A stretch of DNA of 21,707 nucleotides, taken from Deinococcus sp. (GTDB taxonomy: Bacteria; Deinococcota; Deinococci; Deinococcales; Deinococcaceae). Each line of letters starts with the position of its first letter. Within the stretch, counting starts at the first letter, position 1. Below, in pieces: positions 14,971-21,648 of this stretch. The notes beneath the pieces are model-generated. The model had not been told where the DNA came from, did not search any database, and saw only the letters and a list, made by a program, of their open reading frames with translations. The translations under genes were made by a program, and so were the position numbers. Where the stretch lies: assembly GCF_025362455.1 (NCBI RefSeq), contig NZ_JANYGJ010000158.1:1-21707 (forward strand). The letters run 5' to 3'.

Positions 14971-15687
14971 ATGACTCAGAAGCAGACCCCGCCGCCCGCT
15001 TTCAAGCTCCAGACCCTCGTCGCCCAGGCGGCGGGCGGGCGGGTGGTTCGCAGCGCCTTTATCGAGGCCGACTCGATTGACCGGCGACTGCTGCACAACG
15101 ACGAGATTGGGTCCCTGATCGCGGGCGGCTTCCCCGACGCCCGGCGCGTGATTCTGACACTGCATCCGGCCCATGTTCCCAGCGTGGACAGCGGCGTGAG
15201 CGTGTTTCGCGTGACCTCCCAGACGCCCGGCTGGGACCTCCAGGACTTCGCTGTGGCCCTGCGCCGGGCCGAGTTGCCCGAAGACGGCCTCGGCGACGTG
15301 CGCGAGGAGCGCGGCACCTTCCTGGTCGCCGCCACCGGCAAGGCCGCCAGGGAACTCGCTGGGCTGACCGTGCTGGGCGGGCGCGAGGTGGATGTGGAGG
15401 ACATCGGCGAGAGTGCCGGGCGGGGCGCCAAGGTCCGCGAGGTCGTGGTGCCGAGCATGCGCATCGACGTGGTGGGCGCCAAGGGCTTCGGGGTGAGCCG
15501 CGCCTACTTCCAGCAGGGCGTGGAAACCGGCAAGGTCAGATTGAATGGCCAGGTCGCCCGCGCCAGCGCCGAGATCCGGGAAGGCGACAGTCTGGCCGCC
15601 GAGGGGTTAGGCCGCATCGACTTCAAGCGCGTGGTGAACGAAACGAGACGCGGGAACTATAAAGTGGAGCTGAATGTAGAAAAGTAA
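14971..15687 (+). CDS. ylmH: YlmH-like S4-domain RNA-binding protein
   Basis: YlmH proteins bind 50S ribosomal subunits and take part in clearing stalled ribosomes (known mainly from Bacillus). This one has 238 residues. The N-terminal half (about 1-130) carries GFPDARRVILTLHPAH. The C-terminal S4 domain (about 160-220) has MRIDVVGAKGFGVSRAYFQQ followed by GKVRLNGQV, the usual S4 motif. The start at 14971 is chosen because of the TATCCT box seven bases before it. The frameshifted two-repeat gene begins only five bases after its stop, probably in the same operon. Confidence 0.87.
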   Translation: MTQKQTPPPAFKLQTLVAQAAGGRVVRSAFIEADSIDRRLLHNDEIGSLIAGGFPDARRVILTLHPAHVPSVDSGVSVFRVTSQTPGWDLQDFAVALRRAELPEDGLGDVREERGTFLVAATGKAARELAGLTVLGGREVDVEDIGESAGRGAKVREVVVPSMRIDVVGAKGFGVSRAYFQQGVETGKVRLNGQVARASAEIREGDSLAAEGLGRIDFKRVVNETRRGNYKVELNVEK

Positions 15688-15691
15688 AGAC

Positions 15692-16265
15692 GTGACAAAC
15701 GAAGAGCGTGATCTCGAAACAGTGCGCGTTCTGCTGCGTGAGGTCTGGAGTGGCCAGACACCCAAACAGGCCGCCGAGCGCTGGCACCGCCGCGTGGACA
15801 CCTCGGCTGCGCGGGCCGGGCAGGAGCTTCAGGCCCTATTCTCGCTGCTGGGTTCCTCGCCGGACGTACCCGTGGCGCTGGCGGAAGAACTGCGACTCCT
15901 GTCAGGCGGGGTTGCGGAACTCGGTCCCCTGGACTGGCTGAACCAGGTTTTTTTACGACTTCCGGGAAGTGTATTTCGCCTCCGCCGAGCGCTCGAAGCA
16001 CTTGGAACTCTTCCGCGAGTTCGTGGAGGCCGTCTGGCGCAACCGTACACCGGAAGAAGCCCGTCAGCGCTGGCGGGAGTTGAAACGCTCGGCTGCCGCC
16101 CTGGAGGCGCTGCGGGCGCTGGCTTATCTGGCGTCGTCCCCGCCGCCGCACCTGGCCGGAATCATCGCCGCTGCCGGTGGGCCGAAGCTCGCCCAAAGCG
16201 CTGCTCTGCCCTGGCTGATCAGTCTCGAACGGGAGTACCGAGAGGTCTACGCCGAGCTGGGCTGA
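15692..16265 (+). pseudogene. Two-repeat protein gene with a frame break at a T7 run
   Basis: From GTG 15692 the first frame reads TNEERDLETVRVLLREVW and on to LDWLNQV; it then runs into sequence that makes no sense for the family. A +1 shift at the seven Ts (15948-15954) leads into the frame that ends at 16265. The two halves are repeats of about 95 residues: VWSGQTPKQAAERW matches VWRNRTPEEARQRW, and LDWLNQVFYDFREVYFA (across the break) matches LPWLISLEREYREVYAE. The joined reading is therefore the ancestral one, with six Ts. It could be a real broken gene, a sequencing error in the homopolymer, or slippage-dependent expression. The family is not recognised. Confidence 0.8.
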
Positions 16266-16276
16266 GGTGACCATCA

Positions 16277-16840
16277 TCACGTCCGCCCCCGGCTGTGCCC
16301 CGTGCCCACGCCGCCCGCGATCAGGTGCGCCGACCTGAGCGGCTCCGGAATGTTGCCGGTCAGCGTCAGGTGATGCAGCGCCACGCCCGCGTCCTTCTCG
16401 CTGATGTTCACCCGCTGGACCCAGACCTCGCGCAGCGGCTCCATCGGTCCTAACTTCTCAATCAATTTCCACTTGCGTTTGCCACCCGGCACCTGCTCCA
16501 GCAAGGCGGCGCGGATGCGGTCCATGTTCGGCTCGCGGCGGGCGACGATCAGCACCGGCAACCTTGTAACCTCGCTCAGTTGGTAGGCGTCCACCACGTT
16601 GAAGCCTGCCAGCGCCACGCCCTGCAATAAAATCAGGTGCAGGTGGGGCCGGAACAGCGACTCGCCGGTCAGCCGGGCCAGCTCGGAGGTCGAGTTGCGC
16701 CCGTCGCGCCGCACCTTGCCCGACACGACGCCGTGCAGCGTGGTCCTGGCCCAGACGGTGCCGATGATCCGCACGTCGCCCCGGTGCTGGCGCCCAAACG
16801 GAACGTCGTCGAAGCCGATGGCGTGGGTGAAGGCGGGCAT
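16277..16840 (-). CDS. DUF99 protein (Endo_dU-like)
   Basis: The 187-residue protein starts MPAFTHAIGFDDVPFGRQHR and continues with RIIGTVWAR, LHLILLQGVALAGFNVVDAY and TRLPVLIVAR. These are conserved in the DUF99 family, which is common in archaea. The fold is related to RNase H and endonuclease V, and the family has been linked to cleavage at deoxyuridine, which I state from memory. The DD near residue 12 may be part of the metal site. The gene is the last of a minus-strand group after the thioesterase (five-base gap), and it ends convergent with the frame-broken gene. Confidence 0.85.
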   Translation of the reverse strand: MPAFTHAIGFDDVPFGRQHRGDVRIIGTVWARTTLHGVVSGKVRRDGRNSTSELARLTGESLFRPHLHLILLQGVALAGFNVVDAYQLSEVTRLPVLIVARREPNMDRIRAALLEQVPGGKRKWKLIEKLGPMEPLREVWVQRVNISEKDAGVALHHLTLTGNIPEPLRSAHLIAGGVGTGHSRGRT

Positions 16841-16845
16841 GACCG

Positions 16846-17244
16846 TTACTCGCCGCGCAGCAGCCGCATCACTTCGTCCGGAATACGGGCGACGCGGTAG
16901 TTTTTGTCGGTGTTGACATGGTGGGTGCTGCCGAAAGCGATCAAGGTTTCACCGCGCCGGAGCACGTACTCGAACATCACGGCCCGCGACTGCACGGCTC
17001 CGATACTGGTATGCAGCGTCAGCAGCTCGTCGTAGCGGGCGGCGGCGCGGTACGAGACTTCCAGCTTGGAGAGCATGAAGAAAAAGCCCTGCGCCTCGAC
17101 CTCGGTGTACGGCAAGCCCAGCGAGCGCATCAGGTCGCTGCGGCCCACCTCGAACCAGATCGGGTAATTGGCGTGGTGGGCGACGGCCATCGCGTCGGTT
17201 TCGGCGTACCGCACCCGAATTTCTGTCTGGAGGCTGGGCGTCAC
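16846..17244 (-). CDS. Hotdog-fold acyl-CoA thioesterase, YbgC/FadM-like
   Basis: The 132-residue protein has EIRVRYAETDAMAVAHHANY and PIWFEVGRSDLMR, the family core of 4-hydroxybenzoyl-CoA thioesterase-type hotdog enzymes (catalytic Asp at about 17). Later it has KLEVSYRAAARYDELLTLHT. It likely hydrolyses acyl-CoA esters. GTG at 17244 is chosen because a GGAG lies nine bases upstream and because the open frame before it runs through rbfA. It sits 20 bases after the rbfA stop and five bases before DUF99. Confidence 0.87.
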   Translation of the reverse strand: MTPSLQTEIRVRYAETDAMAVAHHANYPIWFEVGRSDLMRSLGLPYTEVEAQGFFFMLSKLEVSYRAAARYDELLTLHTSIGAVQSRAVMFEYVLRRGETLIAFGSTHHVNTDKNYRVARIPDEVMRLLRGE

Positions 17245-17263
17245 CCCCCGAACTCCAACCGAG

Positions 17264-17548
17264 CTACCACTTGCGGTCATCGGCGGCGTAGAAGTCCAGC
17301 AGTGGCGTGCGGCGCAGCTTGACCACGCTGGCGACCTCGCGCTGAAGGTGGCCACGGGCGTTGTGCAGGGCGTCGAGTAGCGGCTGCATCTCGCCCATCG
17401 ACGAGACGTAAACGCGGGCCTGGGCGAAATCGGGCGTCAGGCTGACACTCTCGACGGTGACGATCATCGGTACGCGGGGATCGCTGAGGCCCCCGATGGC
17501 GTCAGTGAGCACCCGCACGAGCTGGGCTTCGACCTGTTGCGGTTTCAT
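17264..17548 (-). CDS. rbfA: Ribosome-binding factor A
   Basis: RbfA binds the 30S subunit and helps mature 16S rRNA. The 94-residue protein has QVEAQLVRVLTDAIGGLSDP, VSLTPDFAQARVYVSSMG and LQREVASVVKLRRTPLLDFY, matching the KH-like family core. The last motif is followed by ADDRKW at the C-terminus. It is short for the family, but complete. The ATG is six bases after a TAACAT box. Confidence 0.93.
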   Translation of the reverse strand: MKPQQVEAQLVRVLTDAIGGLSDPRVPMIVTVESVSLTPDFAQARVYVSSMGEMQPLLDALHNARGHLQREVASVVKLRRTPLLDFYAADDRKW

Positions 17549-17554
17549 GCCGCC

Positions 17555-17560
17555 ATGTTA
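17555..17560 (-). promoter_or_regulatory. -10 box (TAACAT) for rbfA
   Basis: TAACAT on the minus strand is followed by GGCGGC and the ATG at 17548. rbfA can therefore be transcribed on its own as well as from mqnD. Confidence 0.55.
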
Positions 17561-17592
17561 GGGCATCTGTCCAATCCCGTCTCAGGCTGGCC

Positions 17593-18465
17593 TCACGGTA
17601 ACGCGGCCACGAACAGCGGCAACCCGGTGTCCGGCGCCGCGCCCGCCGCCACGGCCCGGCGGTGCAATTCGCGCACGGCCCGCTCACCCTCGTCCCCCAG
17701 GTCCAGGCTCATGGCGTTGACGTAGAGGTCGATGTGCGCCTGCATCACGGCCTCGTCCATCTCCAGCGCGTGACGGCGGATGTAGGCTCTGGGCTCGTCG
17801 GGGTGGGCGTAGGCGTAGTCCAGGCTGGCCCGCACCGCCTGATTCAGCGCCCACTGCGTCGCCGGGTCCAGCCCTCGGCGCACCAGGATGGCGCCCAGCG
17901 GCAGCGGCAGGCCGGTCTCCGTTTCCCACCACTCTCCCAGGTCCATGAGCTTGATCAGCCCGTGCTGCGGATAGGTGAAGCGCGACTCGTGGATAATCAG
18001 CCCGGCGTGGACCGGCTCGCCCGCGTACTCGCCGCGCTGCACGGCGGGCATCACCTCGTCGTAGCGCACCCGGATCACGTTCACGTCGGGGTAGACGATC
18101 CTCAGCAGCAGCTCGGCGGTGGTCAGTGCGCCAGGGGAGAGGACGGTCTTGCCGTTCAGGTCACCTTGCTCCGACCCATCAGCGGTTGGACGGGCCACGA
18201 TCAGCGGCCCCACGCCGCGTCCCAGGGCTCCGCCGCTGCGCAGGGCCACGTACTCGTCCATCACCGAGAAGTAGGCCCGGTAGCTGATCTTGGTCATCGG
18301 CAGCTTGCCCGCGCGCGCCCATTCGTTGAGGGTCTGCACGTCTTCGAGCACCTCTCGCACGGGCACCGGCGCCGCCACCTTGCCATGCGCCAGCGCGTAA
18401 AAAATGAAGGTGTCGTTCGGGCAAAACGAGTAGCCCAGATCGAGCGGGGCGGATGCGGTGGTCAT
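17593..18465 (-). CDS. mqnD: 1,4-dihydroxy-6-naphthoate synthase
   Basis: MqnD converts cyclic dehypoxanthinyl futalosine to 1,4-dihydroxy-6-naphthoate, late in the futalosine menaquinone route. The 290-residue protein has LGYSFCPNDTFIFYALAHGK, EDVQTLNEWARAG, MTKISYRAYFSVMDEYVAL, and HAGLIIHESRFTY with the conserved IIHE (His 159). It then has LPLPLGAILVRRGL and an ILVRR-type C-terminus. The length is normal. The ATG lies six bases after TAGCCT, in a 67-base divergent region. It is 44 bases upstream of rbfA and 11 kb from mqnA. Confidence 0.94.
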   Translation of the reverse strand: MTTASAPLDLGYSFCPNDTFIFYALAHGKVAAPVPVREVLEDVQTLNEWARAGKLPMTKISYRAYFSVMDEYVALRSGGALGRGVGPLIVARPTADGSEQGDLNGKTVLSPGALTTAELLLRIVYPDVNVIRVRYDEVMPAVQRGEYAGEPVHAGLIIHESRFTYPQHGLIKLMDLGEWWETETGLPLPLGAILVRRGLDPATQWALNQAVRASLDYAYAHPDEPRAYIRRHALEMDEAVMQAHIDLYVNAMSLDLGDEGERAVRELHRRAVAAGAAPDTGLPLFVAALP

Positions 18466-18471
18466 GTGCTC

Positions 18472-18477
18472 AGGCTA
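18472..18477 (-). promoter_or_regulatory. -10 box (TAGCCT) for mqnD
   Basis: TAGCCT on the minus strand lies exactly six bases before the ATG at 18465. Confidence 0.55.
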
Positions 18478-18520
18478 CGCCGGGCGCGACGACAAGTGTG
18501 CAGGTCAGCGCCGCGCCAGA

Positions 18521-18526
18521 TACACT
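18521..18526 (+). promoter_or_regulatory. -10 box (TACACT) for the decayed DUF6174-like gene
   Basis: TACACT is followed by six bases and the ATG at 18533. This promoter layout is intact although the gene is not. Confidence 0.5.
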
Positions 18527-18532
18527 GTCACT

Positions 18533-19065
18533 ATGCCCACCTTTCTTCGGTGCCCGGCGTTGGTCCTTGGGTTACTCGGTTGTCTCTCAGGTGAAGCCGG
18601 AGGTGAAAGCAACCCCCTGTCAACCGTCATATATCCAGCCCGATATCGTCGCCCTCAACAGCAAACTGGCGGCGGCCCGGCAGCGCTGGAAATCGGCGGG
18701 CATTCAAACGTACAGCTATCAGATTTTTCGGTCTGCTCCGCCCGGCCCATTCCTTTCAGCAAAAATCACGGTCACCGACAGTAAGGTGAGCCGAGTGGAG
18801 AAAGCTGCCTATTATCCAGCGAATATCATCATAGAAGAAGGCAAGACGATTGATGACCACTTCGGTGACATCGAGCAAGACATCGCCTGGGTGCAGACCG
18901 CTCCCTGCCCGTTCCTCGATGTGGACTATGACTGTGGACTATGACTTGGTGGACGGTCATCCGAAGGACAGTGGCGGGGGTATCGCCCTACTGGGGGTAG
19001 CTGATGGCTTCGGTGGTTGGAGCATTGCGAATTTCAGCAAATTGGAGAACCCTCCGGTCCCCTGA
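18533..19065 (+). pseudogene. Decayed DUF6174-like lipoprotein gene (frameshifts and a 13-bp duplication)
   Basis: The ATG at 18533 opens a signal sequence with a lipobox-like LLGC (MPTFLRCPALVLGLLGCLSG). The body lies in the next frame from about 18600: KPEVKATPCQPSYIQPDIVA, with QRWKSAGIQTYSYQIF. The end lies in a third frame: DLVDGHPKDSGGG, then LENPPVP and a stop at 19065. It lines up along its length with the intact gene at 19113 (ARRRWSASGIRAYSFDF, then VRYAREGYPLSY). The second break is caused by a perfect 13-bp tandem duplication at 18921-18946. The first shift lies between about 18576 and 18622. It was once a lipoprotein paralogue of its neighbour. Confidence 0.8.
18921..18946 (+). 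repeat. 13-bp tandem duplication that breaks the DUF6174-like gene
   Basis: gtggactatgact occurs twice back to back. Removing one copy restores the reading frame DVDYDLVDGHPKD, which matches the intact paralogue. Confidence 0.9.
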
Positions 19066-19100
19066 AGGTCTTTTATCAGCCGAGCATCATCCACCACCGT

Positions 19101-19106
19101 TAGGGT
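19101..19106 (+). promoter_or_regulatory. -10 box (TAGGGT) for the intact DUF6174-like gene
   Basis: TAGGGT is followed by six bases and the ATG at 19113, supporting that start. Confidence 0.5.
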
Positions 19107-19112
19107 CAGGTC

Positions 19113-19655
19113 ATGACAGCGCTACGCCTCCTCCTGACCGTACCGATCCTTCTCACCTCGTTCTCGCTGGCAGGCGGCGCCGGACCCCGGCTTATTCCCA
19201 CGCTACCTACGCTGCCCGGCGCTCAGCCGGTCTCTGGCAGCCGCTGCGTCCCCGGCTTCGTCCAGCCCTCGCCCGCCGCGCTCGCCCGCGACCTGGCCGC
19301 CGCCAGGAGGCGCTGGAGCGCGTCCGGCATCCGCGCCTACAGCTTTGATTTCGATCAGATCGCCCAGCCGGTGAGGTTTCCCAAGACGCGCATCACCGTC
19401 GGCGTGGGCGGCAAAGTCAGCCTCACGGAGTCGGTGCCGGGCGGCGCCTCGCCGTACGCGGCCACGGCCACCGTCGAAAAACTCTTCGAGTTCGTTCAGC
19501 AGGGCGTCGCCTACGCCCGCCGCGAGCCCTGCTCCGAACTGGGGGTCCGTTACGCCCGCGAAGGTTATCCGCTGAGCTACGCCAGTGAACTGAGATTGGT
19601 CAACATCGCCGACGGCGGCGCGAGCTTCACGGTCAGCCGGTTCACGCGCCGTTGA
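19113..19655 (+). CDS. Secreted DUF6174-like protein
   Basis: The 180-residue protein has a signal peptide (hydrophobic LLLTVPILLTSFSLA, likely cut near residues 20-23). Two cysteines at 45 and 140 may form a disulfide and are kept in the neighbouring decayed copy. The core pattern is RRRWSASGIRAYSFDF, ITVGVGGKVSLTES, ATVEKLFEFVQQGV and VRYAREGYPLSY. This order of W...Y, basic strand, 'TxExLF', and the late YxxxGYP motif fits DUF6174 proteins, a secreted family of unknown function. The gene ends two bases from the stop of the opposite-strand DUF885 gene. Confidence 0.8.
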   Translation: MTALRLLLTVPILLTSFSLAGGAGPRLIPTLPTLPGAQPVSGSRCVPGFVQPSPAALARDLAAARRRWSASGIRAYSFDFDQIAQPVRFPKTRITVGVGGKVSLTESVPGGASPYAATATVEKLFEFVQQGVAYARREPCSELGVRYAREGYPLSYASELRLVNIADGGASFTVSRFTRR

Positions 19656-19657
19656 AC

Positions 19658-20923
19658 TCAGGCGCTGAGGTCATTCGGGGCCAATTCTGCCGGGGCCAAT
19701 TCTGCCGGGGTGAGCGGCTCGCGCAGCAGTTGCCCGAAGGTCACGGCGCCGCGCTCCAGCGCTTCCCGAATCAGCTTGCCCCCCGCGCTGTAATTGAAGA
19801 TGTACGCCCGGAAGGTCGGCTGTGAGATGAAGGCCAGGCGTTTGCGCGCCCGCGCCTCGCTGCTGGCGTTGTAATGGCGCAAAAAGTCCAGCACCTCGCG
19901 CTCCGGGGCGCCGCCCTCGTGCAGCATCAGCGCCGCCTGGCCGGAAACGCCGCTCAGCCCCTCGTGGGCACGGGCCAGCCGGAGCGCCGCCTCCACGGCC
20001 TCCGGGTCGATGTGCGCCAGGGTCGCCAGCTCGCCGCGCAGCCACTCGCCGACTTCGGCGGGCGTCATCACGGCACTCAGCGCGTTCACGGCGACGCCCT
20101 CGCTGACCAGGCACTCCGGGGCGTTGATGAGCTGGACGCTGTGCTCGAACCAGCCGAATTCGCGCACCAGTCGGGCTTCCTTGGTGGCGTGCTCGGTGTG
20201 GTGGCCGGGGTAGCCCTCGTGGGCCATCAGGTCCGGCAGGCCGGTCAGGCAGATCGGCAGATCGGTGTTGATGTCGATGCGGCTGCGCAGGTTGCCCAGC
20301 GGCCAGTTGTAGCCGCTCCAGGGTTGCCCGGTCACCAACTCGGTGCTGAAGTCTTCACCGCCCGGCAGTCCAAAACGCTGGTCCGTGCGGCGGCGTAGCT
20401 CTGCCAGAATCGGCGCCGTGACGCGCAGCAGCTCGGCAGGTGGCACCGTGACCCGCCTTCGCACGGCTTCCTCTCGCTCACTCAGGTCGCCGTGGCCGGG
20501 CAGGGCGGCGTCCAGCTCGGCGCGGGCAGCGTCCAGGCTGGAGCGCTCCGTGCGCAGCGGTTCCGTACCGTAGAGGCCACGCACCTCCTCGGCGTAAGGG
20601 AGTTGTTCGCCGCCCAGGATGCGGCACAGCACGTCCATGGCGCCCAGTTGCGCCAGCAGGAACCCCCGGCGCGGCGCGGGCAGCTCGGCGCCTCGCACAT
20701 CTGCAACCTGCACATCCGCAATCAGCCGCTGGACCTCGGTGCGCATCTCGCTCAGCGGGCGCAGGCTCCGGTCCGCGAGTTCGGCGGGACCACCGTAGCC
20801 GTCGATATAGCCGGGCGAGTGCGCGTCCAGGGCGTGGGCGAGCCGGATGTAGCGCTGGGCGATGGCGTCCGGCTGGGCGGCGCGGGTCGGCTGGGCAGGC
20901 GAAGGCTGGGCATCAGGCGTCAT
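19658..20923 (-). CDS. DUF885-type metallopeptidase-like protein
   Basis: The 421-residue protein contains MAHEGYPGHHTEHATKEARL (about 233-252), whose HEGxPGHH is the hallmark of the DUF885 family. The histidines and glutamate there likely bind a metal (His 235, Glu 236, His 241). A second acidic segment, CLVSEGVAVNALS, follows. The family is thought to include peptidases; the substrate here is unknown. No signal peptide is seen with the start at 20923, so it is probably cytoplasmic. That start is chosen because it begins the first family-like sequence and follows a TATGCT box by eight bases. The C-terminus repeats AELAP, from a 15-bp duplication. Confidence 0.85.
   Translation of the reverse strand: MTPDAQPSPAQPTRAAQPDAIAQRYIRLAHALDAHSPGYIDGYGGPAELADRSLRPLSEMRTEVQRLIADVQVADVRGAELPAPRRGFLLAQLGAMDVLCRILGGEQLPYAEEVRGLYGTEPLRTERSSLDAARAELDAALPGHGDLSEREEAVRRRVTVPPAELLRVTAPILAELRRRTDQRFGLPGGEDFSTELVTGQPWSGYNWPLGNLRSRIDINTDLPICLTGLPDLMAHEGYPGHHTEHATKEARLVREFGWFEHSVQLINAPECLVSEGVAVNALSAVMTPAEVGEWLRGELATLAHIDPEAVEAALRLARAHEGLSGVSGQAALMLHEGGAPEREVLDFLRHYNASSEARARKRLAFISQPTFRAYIFNYSAGGKLIREALERGAVTFGQLLREPLTPAELAPAELAPNDLSA
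19677..19706. repeat. 15-bp tandem duplication at the DUF885 3' end
   Basis: ggggccaattctgcc occurs twice in a row, giving AELAPAELAP in the protein. The frame is kept. Confidence 0.88.
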
Positions 20924-20933
20924 TGGGGCGCAG

Positions 20934-20985
20934 CATAGAGCAGCAGCATGGAGCAGCGGCATAGAGCAGCGGCATGGAGCAGTTG
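20934..20985. repeat. Four 13-bp tandem units upstream of the DUF885 gene
   Basis: The units are catagagcagcag, catggagcagcgg, catagagcagcgg and catggagcagttg. The first lies over the predicted -10 box (TATGCT on the minus strand, 20932-20937) of the DUF885 gene, so copy number could alter its promoter. Confidence 0.85.
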
Positions 20986-21033
20986 TCTCAGCAACGCTGA
21001 TGAAGAGCCGGTTTCGCCCAAGCTCCAGAGCAG

Positions 21034-21361
21034 CCCAAGCCCCAGAGCAGCAGCGTCTACCTGGCCCGGAACGCCGCGCTGGGCGCCGTGTGCGGGCAGG
21101 AAAGCCTGCCGGTGCCGCTGCACGTTTGCAATGCCTCCACCGGCCTGATGCGGGCCTAGGGCTACGGCGAGAAACTAGGGCCACGGCCAGAAGCACGTCA
21201 ACTCCCCTGGTGATCCGCAGGGCAGCGTTGCCCAGGCGTCTCTGCCGCCGGGTGTACACCTGACGCTGTATAGCCCGCATCCAGGAGGCTGGGAGCGCAG
21301 TGTTCGGCAACGCTGGAACCGGCTGCGATACCTCCACGCCCAGGGCACCCCAGACGCCTGA
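21034..21361 (+). pseudogene. rarA: Decayed 3' fragment of rarA (replication-associated recombination protein A)
   Basis: RarA is a AAA+ ATPase acting at stalled replication forks. Only its C-terminal part can be traced. The first frame reads PKPQSSSVYLARNAALGAV, then LPVPLHVCNASTGLMRA and a stop at about 21159. The match to the RarA end (VPLHLRNAPTKLM) is clear. A shifted frame follows: GHGQKHVNSPGD, then SLPPGVHLTLYSPHPGGW and WNRLRYLHAQG, ending at 21361, where RarA has its last helices. Several stops and at least one frameshift show decay. No upstream part was found, so this is a truncated relic. Confidence 0.75.
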
Positions 21362-21368
21362 GGGGGCG

Positions 21369-21536
21369 CATGAGAAGGGCTTGAACTATCCTTCATGCGT
21401 CTTAAAGGTGGGCGTCAGCTTGGGCAGAAATGAGTTCTGGTGCCGCTTTGGCCCAGACAGATGCGAAAGATGAAATCTCCGCACATGAACGCACTCTGCG
21501 CCCTCCCGACAGCTCGTCAGTAAAGCCCTTCTCATG
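21369..21536. repeat. 168-base stretch bounded by 14-bp inverted repeats
   Basis: catgagaagggctt at 21369-21382 is perfectly complementary to aagcccttctcatg at 21523-21536, and the match extends outward with a small gap (gggcgc on both sides). No transposase is inside. It may be a miniature element, and its length equals that of the element at 12563. Confidence 0.45.
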
Positions 21537-21580
21537 AGCGCCCAGAGGCAAAAATCCGTGCTGTAGCGGGGTTTTTCGTG

Positions 21581-21609
21581 TTGACACTGCCTACATGGCT
21601 CCGTATACT
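21581..21609 (+). promoter_or_regulatory. Near-consensus sigma-70-type promoter
   Basis: TTGACA at 21581-21586 and TATACT at 21604-21609 are separated by 17 bases, the strongest promoter in the window. The predicted start is about 21616, giving a leader of 33-53 bases before the possible start codons. Confidence 0.8.
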
Positions 21610-21648
21610 CAACTAAGGATTCACATTCTTGCCGGAGATGTGGGGCGC

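Noticed and set aside
17662..18594. Plus-strand open frame opposite mqnD
   Set aside because: It is a shadow of mqnD; no membrane, motif or start evidence supports it.
21402..21587. A 61-residue minus-strand open frame starting with GTG
   Set aside because: It spans the right inverted repeat at 21523-21536 and much of the bounded stretch, and has no recognisable motif, so it is probably non-coding.
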